From contig CM082585.2 in NCBI GenBank assembly GCA_040954595.2, forward strand, positions 2,046,001 to 2,110,000: a DNA stretch of 64,000 bases. Direction: 5' to 3'. Under the pieces are notes generated by a model. That model searched no databases and was not told the origin of the DNA. It saw nothing but the letters and a program-made list of their open reading frames with translations. The position numbers and the translations under genes are program-made. Below, in pieces: positions 37,301 to 51,633 of this stretch. Within the stretch, counting starts at the first letter, position 1. Each line of letters starts with the position of its first letter. This stretch comes from Balanoglossus misakiensis (taxonomy: Eukaryota; Hemichordata).

Positions 37301-40100
37301 TGATTGCTTCCAAATACAGCCTCGTTTATTTACCGATTTCTGTTGTGATGCGCATAACACATAGATAGGCCTATGCGCATAAGAACGTTTTCCACTAGAC
37401 TATGTAGATCGACGGATAGTTGTACAATTTCCATGGTTGCTTCCAAACAGCCTCGTTTATTTACCGATTTCTGTTGTGAGGCGCAGAACACATGATAGGC
37501 CTATGCGCATAAGACATTTTTCCACTAGACTCTGTAGATCGACGGATAGTTCTAAAATTTCCATTGTTGCTTCCAAACAGCCTCGTTTATTTACCGAATT
37601 CTGTTGTGAGGCGCAGAACACGTAATAGGCCTATGCGCATAAGAAACTTTTCAACTTTAGATCGAGAGATAGTTCTAAAATTTCCATGGTTGTTTCCAAA
37701 CACAGCCTCGTTCATTTACAAAATTCTGTTGTGATGCGCTGAACACATACATATGCCTATGCGCATAAGAAAGTTTCCCACTAGACTCTGTAGATCGACG
37801 GATAGTTCTAAAATTTCCATGATTGCTTCCAAACACATCCTCGATTGTTTACAAAATTCTGTTGTGATGCGCAGAACACATATATAGGCCTATGCGCATA
37901 TGAACGTTTTCCACTATACTCCGTAGATCGAAAGATAGTTGTACAATGTCCATGGTTGCTTCCAAACAGCCTCGTTTATTTACCGATTTCTGTTGTGAGG
38001 CGCAGAACACATGATAGGCCTATGCGCATAAGACATTTTTCCACTAGACTCTGTAGATCGACGGATAGTTCTAAAATTTCCATGGTTGCTTCCAAACAGC
38101 CTCGTTTATTTACCGAATTCTGTTGTGAGGCGCAGAGCACGTAATAGGCCTATGCGCATAAGAAAGTTTTCCACCAGACTCCTTAGATCGACGGATAGTT
38201 GTAAAATTTCCATGGTTGTTTCCAAACACAGCCTCGTTCATTTATAAAATTCTGTTGTGATGCGCTGAACACATACATATGCCTATGCGCATAAGAAAGT
38301 TTCCCACTAGACTCTGTAGATCGACGGATAGTTCTAAAATTTCCATGATTGCTTCCAAACACATCCTCGATTGTTTACAAAATTCTGTTGTGATGCGCAG
38401 AACACATATATAGGCCTATGCGCATATGAACGTTTTCCACTATACTCCGTAGATCGACAGATAGTTCTAAAATTTCCATTGTTGCTTCCAAACAAAGCCT
38501 CGTTTGTTTACAAAATTCTGTTGTGATGTGCATAACACATGATAGGCCTATGCGCACATGAACGTTTTTCCACTAGACTCTGTAGATCGACGGATAGTTC
38601 TAAAATTTACATGGTTGCTTCCAAACAGCCTCGTTTATTTACCGATTTCTGTTGTGAGGCGCAGAACACGTAATAGGCCTATGCGCATAAGAAAGTTTTC
38701 CACCAGACTCTGTAGATCGACGGATAGTTGTAAAATTTACATGGTTGCTTCCAAATACAGCCTCGTTTATTTACCGATTTCTGTTGTGATGCGCATAACA
38801 CATAGATAGGCCTATGCGCATAAGAACGTTTTCCACTAGACTCTGTAGATCGACGGATAGTTGTACAATTTCCATGGTTGCTTCCAAACAGCCTCGCTTA
38901 TTTACCTATTTCTGTTGTGAGGCACAGAACACATGATAGGCCTATGCGCATAAGACATTTTTCCACTAGACTCTGTAGATCGACGGATAGTTGTAAAATT
39001 TCCATGGTTGCTTCCAAACAGCCTCGTTTATTTACCGATTTCTGTTGTGATGCGCAGAACACATAGATAGGCATATGTGCATAATAAAGTTTTCCACTAG
39101 ACTCTGTAGATCGAGAGATAGTTCTAAAATTTCCATGATTGCTTCCAAACACAGCCTCGTTTGTTTACAAAATTCTGTTGTGATGCGCAGAACACATATA
39201 TAGGCCTATGCGCATAATAACGTTTTCCACTAGACTCTGTAGATCGACGGATAGTTCTAAAATTTCCATGGTTGCTTCCAAACAGCCTCGTTTATTTACC
39301 GAATTCTGTTGTGAGGCGCAGAGCACGTAATAGGCCTATGCGCATAAGAAAGTTTTCCACCAGACTCTGTAGATCGACGGATAGTTGTAAAATTTCCATG
39401 GTTGCTTCCAAACAGCCTCGTTTATTTACCGATTTCTGTTGTGATGCGCAGAACACATAGATAGGCATATGTGCATAATAAAGTTTTCCACTAGACTCTG
39501 TAGATCGAGAGATAGTTCTAAAATTTCCATGGTTGCTTCCAAACACAGCCTCGTTTGTTTACAAAATTCTGTTGTGATGCGCAGAACACATATATAGGCC
39601 TATGCGCATAATAACGTTTTCCACTAGACTCTGTAGATCGACGGATAGTTGTAAAATTTCCATGGTTGCTTCCAAACAGCCTCGTTTATTTACCGAATTC
39701 TGTTGTGAGGCGCAGAACACATAGATAGGCATATGTGCATAAGAAAGTTTTCCACTATAGACTCTGTAGATCGAGAGATAGTTCTAAAATGTCCATGGTT
39801 GCTTCCAAACACAGCCTCGTTTGTTTACAAAATTCTGTTGTGATACGCAGAACACATATATAGGCCTATGCGCATAAGAACGTTTCCACTAGACTCTGTA
39901 GATCGACGGATAGCTGTAAAATTTCCATGGTTGCTTTTAAACAGCCTCGTTTATTTACCGATTTCTGTTGTGAGGCGCAGAACACATAGATAGGCATATG
40001 TGCATAAGAAAGTTTTCCACTATAGACTCTGTAGATCGAGAGATAGTTCTAAAATGTCCATGGATGCTTCCAAACACAGCCTCGTTTATTTACCGATTTC
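31380..40100. repeat. Block of about 2-3.3 kb repeated four times
   Basis: The rare variant GGTTGCTTTTAAAC marks equivalent places at 31527, 34801, 36907 and 39929. Around them the ordered subfamilies match: GCAGAGCACG, CATAATAAAG, GATACGCAG in the later two, AAACAGCATCG and TAGGTCTATG. Pairwise offsets include 1975 bp (34164 to 36139), 3022 (37437 to 40459) and 3153 (36139 to 39292), that is 15, 23 and 24 monomers. Copies differ by whole-monomer gains and losses. Confidence 0.7.
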
Positions 40101-40349
40101 TGTTGTGATGCGCATAACACATAGATAGGCCTATGCGCATAAGAACGTTTTCCACTAGACTCTGTAGATCGACGGATAGTTGTACAATTTCCATGGTTGC
40201 TTCCAAACAGCATCGTTTATTTACCGAATTCTGTTGTGAGGCGCAGAACACGTAATAGGTCTATGCGCATAAGGAAGTTTTCCACCAGACTCTGTAGATC
40301 GACGGATAGTTGTAAAATTTCATGATTGCTTCCAAATACAGCCTCGTTT

Positions 40350-42190
40350 ATTTACCGATTTCTGTTGTGATGCGCATAACACATAGATAGGCCTATGCGC
40401 ATAAGAACGTTTTCCACTAGACTATGTAGATCGACAGATAGTTGTACAATTTCCATGGTTGCTTCCAAACAGCCTCGTTTATTTACCGATTTCTGTTGTG
40501 AGGCGCAGAACACATGATAGGCCTATGCGCATAAGACATTTTTCCACTAGACTCTGTAGATCGACGGATAGTTCTAAAATTTCCATGGTTGCTTCCAAAC
40601 AGCCTCGTTTATTTACCGAATTCTGTTGTGAGGCGCAGAGCACGTAATAGGCCTATGCGCATAATAAAGTTTCCCACTAGACTCTGTAGATCGACGGATA
40701 GTTCTAAAATTTCCATGATTGCTTCCAAACACATCCTCGATTGTTTAGAAAATTCTGTTGTGATGCGCAGAACACATATATAGGCCTATGCGCATATGAA
40801 CGTTTTCCACTATACTCCGTAGATCGACAGATAGTTCTAAAATTTCCATTGTTGCTTCCAAACAAAGCCTCGTTTGTTTACAAAATTCTGTTGTGATGTG
40901 CATAACACATGATAGGCCTATGCGCACATGAACGTTTTTCCACTAGACTCTGTAGATCGACGGATAGTTCTAAAATTTACATGGTTGCTTCCAAACAGCC
41001 TCGTTTATTTACCGATTTCTGTTGTGAGGCGCAGAACACGTAATAGGCCTATGCGCATAAGAAAGTTTTCCACCAGACTCTGTAGATCGACGGATAGTTG
41101 TACAATTTCCATGGTTGCTTCCAAACAGCATCGTTTATTTACCGAATTCTGTTGTGATGCGCATAATACATAGATAGGCCTATGTGCATAATAAAGTTTT
41201 CCACTAGACTCTGTAGATCGACGGATAGTTGTAAAATTTCATGATTGCTTCCAAATACAGCCTCGTTTATTTACCGATTTCTGTTGTGATGCGCATAACA
41301 CATAGATAGGCCTATGCGCATAAGAACGTTTTCCACTAGACTATGTAGATCGACAGATAGTTGTACAATTTCCATGGTTGCTTCCAAACAGCCTCGTTTA
41401 TTTACCGATTTCTGTTGTGAGGCGCAGAACACATGATAGGCCTATGCGCATAAGACATTTTTCCACTAGACTCTGTAGATCGACGGATAGTTCTAAAATT
41501 TCCATGGTTGCTTCCAAACAGCCTCGTTTATTTACCGAATTCTGTTGTGAGGCGCAGAGCACGTAATAGGCCTATGCGCATAATAAAGTTTCCCACTAGA
41601 CTCTGTAGATCGACGGATAGTTCTAAAATTTCCATGATTGCTTCCAAACACATCCTCGATTGTTTAGAAAATTCTGTTGTGATGCGCAGAACACATATAT
41701 AGGCCTATGCGCATATGAACGTTTTCCACTATACTCCGTAGATCGACAGATAGTTCTAAAATTTCCATTGTTGCTTCCAAACAAAGCCTCGTTTGTTTAC
41801 AAAATTCTGTTGTGATGTGCATAACACATGATAGGCCTATGCGCACATGAACGTTTTTCCACTAGACTCTGTAGATCGACGGATAGTTCTAAAATTTACA
41901 TGGTTGCTTCCAAACAGCCTCGTTTATTTACCGATTTCTGTTGTGAGGCGCAGAACACGTAATAGGCCTATGCGCATAAGAAAGTTTTCCACCAGACTCT
42001 GTAGATCGACGGATAGTTGTAAAATTTACATGGTTGCTTCCAAATACAGCCTCGTTTATTTACCGATTTCTGTTGTGATGCGCATAATACATAGATAGGC
42101 CTATGTGCATAATAAAGTTTTCCACTAGACTCTGTAGATCGAGAGATAGTTCTAAAATTTCCATGGTTGTTTCCAAACACAGCCTCGTTT
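40350..42190. repeat. 919 bp tandem duplication (7 monomers)
   Basis: Equivalent variants at 40459/41378, 40745/41664 and 40928/41847 are all 919 bp apart, including the private GTTTAGAAAATTC. The second copy's tail (41847-42240) is then repeated once more as a 396 bp trimer at 42243-42590. Confidence 0.8.
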
Positions 42191-42590
42191 GTTTACAAAA
42201 TTCTGTTGTGATGTGCATAACACATGATAGGCCTATGCGCACATGAACGTTTTTCCACTAGACTCTGTAGATCGACGGATAGTTCTAAAATTTACATGGT
42301 TGCTTCCAAACAGCCTCGTTTATTTACCGATTTCTGTTGTGAGGCGCAGAACACGTAATAGGCCTATGCGCATAAGAAAGTTTTCCACCAGACTCTGTAG
42401 ATCGACGGATAGTTGTAAAATTTACATGGTTGCTTCCAAATACAGCCTCGTTTATTTACCGATTTCTGTTGTGATGCGCATAATACATAGATAGGCCTAT
42501 GTGCATAATAAAGTTTTCCACTAGACTCTGTAGATCGAGAGATAGTTCTAAAATTTCCATGGTTGTTTCCAAACACAGCCTCGTTCATTT
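41847..42590. repeat. 396 bp trimer tandem duplication
   Basis: The segment from GCACATGAACGTTTTTCC through CATAATACATAGATAGG occurs at 41840 and 42236 with near identity (offset 396). In the second copy the final junction changes to CTCGTTCATTTAC. Confidence 0.8.
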
Positions 42591-43504
42591 ACAAAATTCT
42601 TTTGTGATGCGCTGAACACATACATATGCCTATGCGCATAAGAAAGTTTCCCACTTGACTCTGTAGATCGACGGATAGTTCTAAAATTTCCATGATTGCT
42701 TCCAAACACATCCTCGATTGTTTACAAAATTCTGTTGTGATGCGCAGAACACATATATAGGCCTATGCGCATATGAACGTTTTCCACTATACTCCGTAGA
42801 TCGACAGATAGTTCTAAAATTTCCAATGTTGCTTCCAAACAAAGCCTCGTTTGTTTACAAAATTATGTTGTGATGTGCATAACACATGATAGGCCTATGC
42901 GCATATGAACGTTTTCCACTATACACTGTAGATCGAGAGATAGTTCTAAAATTTCCATGGTTGCTTCCAAACAGCCTCGTTTATTTACCGAATTCTGTTG
43001 TTAGGCGCAGAACACGTAATAGGCCTATGCGCATAAGAAAGTTTTCCACCAAACTCTGTAGATCGACGGATAGTTGTAAAATTTACATGGTTGCTTCCAA
43101 ATACAGCCTCGTTTATTTAGCGATTTCTGTTGTGATGCGCATAATACATAGATAGGCAAATGTGCATAATAAAGTTTTCCACTAGACTCTGTAGATCGAG
43201 AGATAGTTCTAAAATTTCCATGGTTGTTTCCAAACACAGCCTCGTTCATTTACAAAATTCTGTTGTGATGCGCTGAACACATACATATGCCTATGCGCAT
43301 AAGAAAGTTTCCCACTAGACTCTGTAGATCGACGGATAGTTCTAAAATTTCCATGATTGCTTCCAAACACATCCTCGATTGTTTACAAAATTATGTTGTG
43401 ATGCGCAGAACACATATATAGGCCTATGCGCATATGAACGTTTTCCACTATACTCTGTAGATCGAGAGATAGTTCTAAAATTTCCACGGTTGCTTCCAAA
43501 CAAA

Positions 43505-44296
43505 GCCTCGTTTGTTTACAAAATTATGTTGTGATGTGCATAACACATGATAGGCCTATGCGCATATGAACGTTTTCCACTATACACTGTAGATCGAGAG
43601 ATAGTTCTAAAATTTCCATGGTTGTTTCCAAACACAGCCTCGTTCATTTACAAAATTCTGTTGTGATGCGCAGAACACATATATAGGCCTATGCGCATAT
43701 GAACGTTTTCCACTATACTCCGTAGATCGACAGATAGTTCTAAAATTTCCAATGTTGCTTCCAAACAAAGCCTCGTTTGTTTACAAAATTATGTTGTGAT
43801 GTGCATAACACATGATAGCATATGCGCATATGAACGTTTTCCACTATACTCTGTAGATCGAGAGATAGTTCTAAAATTTCCACGGTTGCTTCCAAACAAA
43901 GCCTCGTTTGTTTACAAAATTATGTTGTGATGTGCATAACACATGATAGGCCTATGCGCATATGAACGTTTTCCACTATACTCTGTAGATCGAGAGATAG
44001 TTCTAAAATTTCCACGGTTGCTTCCAAACAAAGCCTCGTTTGTTTACAAAATTATGTTGTGATGTGCATAACACATGATAGGCCTATGCGCATATGAACG
44101 TTTTCCACTATACTCAGTAGATCGAGAGATAGTTCTAAAATTTCCATTGTTGCTTCCAAACAAAGCCTCGTTTGTTTACAAAATTCTGTTGTGATGCGCA
44201 GAACACATATATAGGCCTATGCGCATATGAACGTTTTCCACTATACTCCGTAGATCGACGGATAGTTCTAAAATTTCCATTGTTGCTTCCAAACAC
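43505..44296. repeat. Mostly monomeric run without higher-order structure
   Basis: Monomer starts at 43505, 43637, 43770, 43901, 44033 and 44165 (132, 133, 131, 132, 132 bp). Most are of the AAAGCCTCGTTTG / ATTATGTTGTGATGTGC / CATATGAACG subfamily and so similar to each other that the local repeat unit is one monomer. One unit lacks GGCCT (CATGATAGCATATGCG, 43812). Confidence 0.75.
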
Positions 44297-47200
44297 ATCC
44301 TCGTTTGTTTACAAAATTCTGTTGTGATGCGCAGAACACATATATAGGCCTATGCGCATATGAACGTTTTCCACTATACTCCGTAGATCGACAGATAGCT
44401 CTAAAATTTCCATTGTTGCTTCCAAACAAAGCCTCGTTTGTTTACAAAATTCTGTTGTGATGTGCATAACACATGATAGGCCTATGCGCATATGAACGTT
44501 TTCCACTATACTCTGTAGATCGAGAGATAGTTCTAGAATTTCCATGTTTGCTTCCAAACAGCCTCGTTTATTTACGGAATTCTGTTTTGAGGCGCAGAAC
44601 ACATAGATAGGCATATGTGCATAAGAAAGTTTTCCACTATAGACTCTGTAGATCGACGGATAGTTCTAAAGTTTCCATTGTTGCTTCCAAACAAAGCCTC
44701 GATTGTTTACAAAATTCTGTTGTGATGCGCAGAACACATATATAGGCCTATGCGCATATGAACGTTTTCCACTATACTCCGTAGATCGACAGATAGTTCT
44801 AAAATTTCCATTGTTGCTTCCAAACAGCCTCGTTTATTTACCGAATTCTGTTGTGAGGCGCAGAACACGTAATAGGCCTATGCGCATAAGAAACTTTTCA
44901 ACTTTATATCGAGAGATTGTTCTAAAATTTCCATGGTTGTTTCCAAACACAGCCTCGTTCATTTACAAAATTCTGTTGTGATGCGCTGAACACATACATA
45001 TGCCTATGCGCATAAGAAAGTTTCCCACTAGATTCTGTAGATCGACGGATAGTTCTAAAATTTCCATGATTGCTTCCAAACACATCCTCGATTGTTTACA
45101 AAATTCTGTTGTGATGCGCAGAACACATATATAGGCCTATGCGCATATGAACGTTTTCCACTATACTCCGTAGATCGACAGATAGTTCTAAAATTTCCAA
45201 TGTTGCTTCCAAACAAAGCCTCGTTTGTTTACAAAATTATGTTGTGATGTGCATAACACATGATAGGCCTATGCGCATATGAACGTTTTCCACTATACTC
45301 TGTAGATCGAGAGATAGTTCTAAAATTTCCATGGTTGTTTCCAAACACAGCCTCGTTCATTTACAAAATTCTGTTGTGATGCGCAGAACACATATATAGG
45401 CCTATGCGCATATATGAACGTTTTCCACTATACTCCGTAGATCGACAGATAGTTCTAAAATTTCCAATGTTGCTTCCAAACAAAGCCTCGTTTGTTTACA
45501 AAATTATGTTGTGATGTGCATAACACATGATAGGCCTATGCGCATATGAACGTTTTCCACTATACTCTGTAGATCGAGAGATAGTTCTAAAATTTCCACG
45601 GTTGCTTCCAAACAAAGCCTCGTTTGTTTACAAAATTATGTTGTGATGTGCATAACACATGATAGGCCTATGCGCATATGAACGTTTTCCACTATACTCT
45701 GTAGATCGAGAGATAGTTCTAAAATTTCCACGGTTGCTTCCAAACAGCCTCGTTTATTTACGGAATTATGTTGTGAGGCGCAGAACACACGATAGGCCTA
45801 TGCGCATAAGACATTTTTCCACTAGACTCTGTAGATCGACGGATAGTTCAAAAATTTCCATGGTTGCTTCCAAACAGCCTCGTTTATTTACCGAATTCTG
45901 TTGTTAGGCGCAGAACACGTAATAGGCCTATGCGCATAAGAAAGTTTTCCACCAGACTCTGTAGATCGACGGATAGTTGTAAAATTTACATGGTTGCTTC
46001 CAAATACAGCCTCGTTTATTTAGCGATTTCTGTTGTGATGCGCATAATACATAGATAGGCCTATGTGCATAATAAAGTTTTACACTAGACTCTGTAGATC
46101 GAGAGATAGTTCTAAAATTTCCATGGTTGTTTCCAAACACAGCCTCGTTCATTTACAAAATTCTGTTGTGATGCGCTGAACACATACATATGCCTATGCG
46201 CATAAGAAAGTTTCCCACTAGACTCTGTAGATCGACGGATAGTTCTAAAATTTCCATGATTGCTTCCAAACACATCCTCGATTGTTTACAAAATTCTGTT
46301 GTGATGTGCATAACACATGATAGGCCTATGCGCATAAGAACGTTTTCCACTATACTCTGTACATCGAGAGATAGTTCTAAAATTTCCATTGTTGCTTCCA
46401 AACAAAGCCTCGTTTGTTTACAAAATTCTGTTGTGATGCGCAGAACACATATATAGGCCTATGCGCATATGAACGTTTTCCACTATACTCCGTAGATCGA
46501 CAGATAGTTCTAAAATTTCCATTGTTGCTTCCAAACAAAGCCTCGATTGTTTACAAAATTCTGTTGTGATGCGCAGAACACATATATAGGCCTATGCGCA
46601 TATGAACGTTTTCCACTATACTCCGTAGATCGACAGATAGTTCTAAAATTTCCATTGTTGCTTCCAAACAAAGCCTCGTTTGTTTACAAAATTATGTTGT
46701 GATGTGCATAACACATGATAGGCCTATGCGCATATATGAACGTTTTCCACTAGACTCTGTAGATCGAGAGATAGTTCTAGAATTTCCATGTTTGCTTCCA
46801 AACAGCCTCGTTTATTTACGGAATTCTGTTTTGAGGCGCAGAACACATAGATAGGCATATGTGCATAAGAAAGTTTTCCACTATAGACTCTGTAGATCGA
46901 CGGATAGTTCTAAAATTTCCATGATTGCTTCCAAACACATCCTCGATTGTTTACAAAATTCTGTTGTGATGCGCAGAACACATATATAGGCCTATGCGCA
47001 TATGAACGTTTTCCACTATACTCCGTAGATCGACAGATAGTTCTAAAATTTCCATTGTTGCTTCCAAACAAAGCCTCGTTTGTTTACAAAATTTTGTTGT
47101 GATGTGCATAACACATGATAGGCCTATGCGCACATGAACGTTTTTCCACTAGACTCTGTAGATCGACGGATAGTTCTAAAATTTCCATGGTTGTTTCCAA

Positions 47201-48009
47201 ACAGCCTCGTTTATTTACCGAATTCTGTTGTTAGGCGCAGAACACGTAATAGGCCTATGCGCATAAGAAAGTTTTCCACCAAACTCTGTAGATCGACGGA
47301 TAGTTGTAAAATTTACATGGTTGCTTCCAAATACAGCCTCGTTTATTTACCGATTTCTGTTGTGATGCGCATAACACATAGATACGCCTATGCGCATAAG
47401 AACGTTTTCCACTAGACTCTGTAGATCGAGAGAAAGTTCTAAAATTTCCATGGTTGTTTCCAAACACAGCCTCGTTCATTTACAAAATTCTGTTGTGATG
47501 CGCTGAACACATACATATGCCTATGCGCATAAGAAACTTTCCCACTAGACTCTGTAGATCGACGGATTGTTCTAAAATTTCCATGATTGCTTCCAAACAC
47601 ATCCTCGATTGTTTACAAAATTCTGTTGTGATGCTCAGAACACATAGATAGGCCTATGCGCATATGAACGTTTTCCACTATACTCCGTAGATCGAGAGAT
47701 AGTTCTAAAATTTCAATTGTTGCTTCCAAACAAAGCCTCGTTTCTTTACAAAATTCTGTTGTGATGTGCATAACACATGATAGGCCTATGCGCATAAAAC
47801 ATTTTTCCACTATAGTCTCTGTAGATCGACGGATAGTTCTTAAATTTCCATGGTTGCTTCCAAACAGCCTCGTTTATTTACCGAATTCTGTTGTTAGGCG
47901 CAGAACACGTAATAGGCCTGTGCGCATAAGAAAGTTTTCCACCAGACTCTGTAGATCGACGGATAGTTGTAAAATTTACATGGTTGCTTCCAAATACAGC
48001 CTCGTTTAT

Positions 48010-50560
48010 TTAGCGATTTCTGTTGTGATGCGCATAATACATAGATAGGCCTATGCGCATAAGAACGTTTTCCACTAGACTCTGTAGATCGACGGATAGT
48101 TCTAAAATTTCCATGGTTGCTTCCAAACAGCCTCGTTTATTTACCAAATTCTGTTGTGATGCGTAGAACACATACATATGCCTATGCGCATAAGAAATTT
48201 TTCCACTAGACTCCGTAGATCGACGGATAGTTCTAAAATTTCCATGGTTGCTTCCAAACAAAGCATCGTTTGTTTACAAAATTCTGTTGTGATGCGCAGA
48301 ACACATAGAGAGGCCTATGCGCATAAGAACGTTTTCCACTAGTCTCTGTATATCGACGGATAGTTCTAAAATTTCCATGGTTGCTTCCAAACACATCCTC
48401 GTTTGTTTACAAAATTATGTTGTGATGCGCATAATACATAGATAGGCCTATGCGCATAAGAACGTTTTCCACTAGACTCTGTAGATCGACGGATAGTTCT
48501 AAAATTTCCATGGTTGCTTCCAAACAGCCTCGTTTATTTACCGAATTCTGTTGTGAGGCGCAGAACACGTAATAGGCCTATGCGCATAAGAAACTTTTCC
48601 ACCAGACTCTGTAGATCGACGGATAGTTGTAAAATTTCCATGGTTGTTTCCAAACAGCCTCGTTTATTTACCGAATTCTGTTGTGATGCGTAGAACACAT
48701 ACATATGCCTATGCGCATAAGAAATTTTTCCACTAGACTCCGTAGATCGACGGATAGTTCTAAAATTTCCATGGTTGCTTCCAAACAAAGCATCGTTTGT
48801 TTACAAAATTCTGTTGTGATGCGCAGAACACATAGAGAGGCCTATGCGCATAAGAAAGTTTTCCACTATACTCTGTAGATCGAGAGATAGTTCTAAAATT
48901 TCCATTGTTGCTTCCAAACAAAGCCTCGTTTGTTTACAAAATTCTGTTGTGATGCGCAGAACACATATATAGGCCTATGCGCATATGAACGTTTTCCACT
49001 ATACTCCGTAGATCGACGGATAGTTCTAAAATTTCCATTGTTGCTTCCAAACACATCCTCGATTGTTTACAAAATTCTGTTGTGATGCGCAGAACACATA
49101 TATAGGCCTATGCGCATATGAACGTTTTCCACTATACTCAGTAGATCGAGAGATAGTTCTTGAATTTCCATGTTTGCTTCCAAACAGCCTCTTTTATTTA
49201 CGGAATTCTGTTTTGAGGCGCAGAACACATAGATAGGCATATGTGCATAAGAAAGTTTTCCACTATAGACTCTGTAGATCGATGGATAGTTCTTAAATTT
49301 CCATGGTTGCTTCCAAACAAAGCATCGTTTGTTTACAAAATTCTGTTGTGACGCGCAGAACACATAGATAGGCCTATGCGCAAATGAACGTTTTCCACTA
49401 TACTCTGTAGATCGAGAGATAGTTCTAAAATTTCCATGGTTGCTTCCAAACTCCGCTTCGTTTGTTTACAAAATTCTGTTGTGATGCGCATAACACATAG
49501 ATAGGCCTATGCGCATATGAACGTTTTCCACTATACTCTGTAGATCGACAGATAGTTCTAAAATTTCCATGTTTGCTTCCAAACAGCGTCGTTTATTTAC
49601 GGAATTCTGTTGTTAGGCGCAGAACACGTAATAGGCCTGTGCGCATAAGAAAGTTTTCCACCAGACTCTGTAGATCGACGGATAGTTGTAAAATTTACAT
49701 GGTTGCTTCCAAATACAGCCTCGTTTATTTAGCGATTTCTGTTGTGATGCGCATAATACATAGATAGGCCTATGCGCATAAGAACGTTTTCCACTAGACT
49801 CTGTAGATCGACGGATAGTTCTAAAATTTCCATGGTTGCTTCCAAACAGCCTCGTTTATTTACCAAATTCTGTTGTGATGCGTAGAACACATACATATGC
49901 CTATGCGCATAAGAAATTTTTCCACTAGACTCCGTAGATCGACGGATAGTTCTAAAATTTCCATGGTTGCTTCCAAACAAAGCATCGTTTGTTTACAAAA
50001 TTCTGTTGTGATGCGCAGAACACATAGAGTGGCTTATGCGCATAAGAACGTTTTCCACTAGTCTCTGTATATCGACGGATATTTCTAAAATTTCCATGGT
50101 TGCTTCCAAACACATCCTCGTTTGTTTACAAAATTATGTTGTGATGCGCATAATACATAGATAGGCCTATGCGCATAAGAACGTTTTCCACTAGACTCTG
50201 TAGATCGACGGATAGTTCTAAAATTTCCATGGTTGCTTCCAAACAGCCTCGTTTATTTACCGAATTCTGTTGTGAGGCGCAGAACACGTAATAGGCCTAT
50301 GCGCATAAGAAACTTTTCCACCAGACTCTGTAGATCGACGGATAGTTGTAAAATTTCCATGGTTGTTTCCAAACAGCCTCGTTTATTTACCGAATTCTGT
50401 TGTGATGCGTAGAACACATACATATGCCTATGCGCATAAGAAATTTTTCCACTAGACTCCGTAGATCGACGGATAGTTCTAAAATTTCCATGGTTGCTTC
50501 CAAACAAAGCATCGTTTGTTTACAAAATTCTGTTGTGATGCGCAGAACACATAGAGAGGC
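48010..50560. repeat. 1719 bp duplication (13 monomers) plus 527 bp tetramer
   Basis: 48010-48850 is matched at 49729-50570 (offset 1719), including CATAGAGAGG/CATAGAGTGG and AAAGCATCG variants. The tetramer at 50253-50560 is repeated at 50780-51090 (offset 527), with CGCAAAAG replacing CGCATAAG in the later copy. Confidence 0.75.
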
Positions 50561-51633
50561 CTATGCGCATAAGAAAGTTTTCCACCAGACTCTGTAGATC
50601 GACGGATAGTTGTAAAATTTACATGGTTGCTTCCAAATACAACCTCGTTTATTTAGCGGTTTCTGTTGTGATGCGCATAATACATAGATAGGCCTATGCG
50701 CATAAGAACGTTTTCGACTAGACTCTGTAGATCGACGGATAGTTCTAAAATTTCCATGGTTGCTTCCAAACAGCCTCGTTTATTTACCGAATTCTGTTGT
50801 GAGGCGCAGAACACGTAATAGGCCTATGCGCAAAAGAAACTTTTCCACCAGACTCTGTAGATCGACGGATAGTTGTAAAATTTCCATGGTTGTTTCCAAA
50901 CAGCCTCGTTTATTTACCGAATTCTGTTGTGATGCGTAGAACACATACATATGCCTATGCGCATAAGAAATTTTTCCACTAGACTCCGTAGATCGACGGA
51001 TAGTTCTAAAATTTCCATGGTTGCTTCCAAACAAAGCATCGTTTGTTTACAAAATTCTGTTGTGATGCGCAGAACACATAGAGAGGCCTATGCGCATAAG
51101 AACGTTTTCCACTATACTCTGTAGATCGAGAGATAGTTCTAAAATTTCCATTGTTGCTTCCAAACAAAGCCTCGTTTGTTTACAAAATTCTGTTGTGATG
51201 CGCAGAACACATATATAGGCCTATGCGCATATGAACGTTTTCCACTATACTCCGTAGATCGACGGATAGTTCTAAAATTTCCATTGTTGCTTCCAAACAC
51301 ATCCTCGATTGTTTACAAAATTCTGTTGTGATGCGCAGAACACATATATAGGCCTATGCGCATATGAACGTTTTCCACTATACTCAGTAGATCGACAGAT
51401 AGTTCTAAAATTTCCATTGTTGCTTCCAAACAAAGCCTCGTTTATTTACGGAATTCTGTTGTGAGGCGCATAACACATAGATAGGCCTATGCGCATATGA
51501 AAGTTTTCCACTATACTCTGTAGATCGAGAGATAGTTCTAAAATTTCCACGGTTGCTTCCAAACAGCCTCGTTTATTTACGGAATTCTGTTGTGAGGCGC
51601 AGAACACATGATAGGCCTATGCGCATAAGACAT

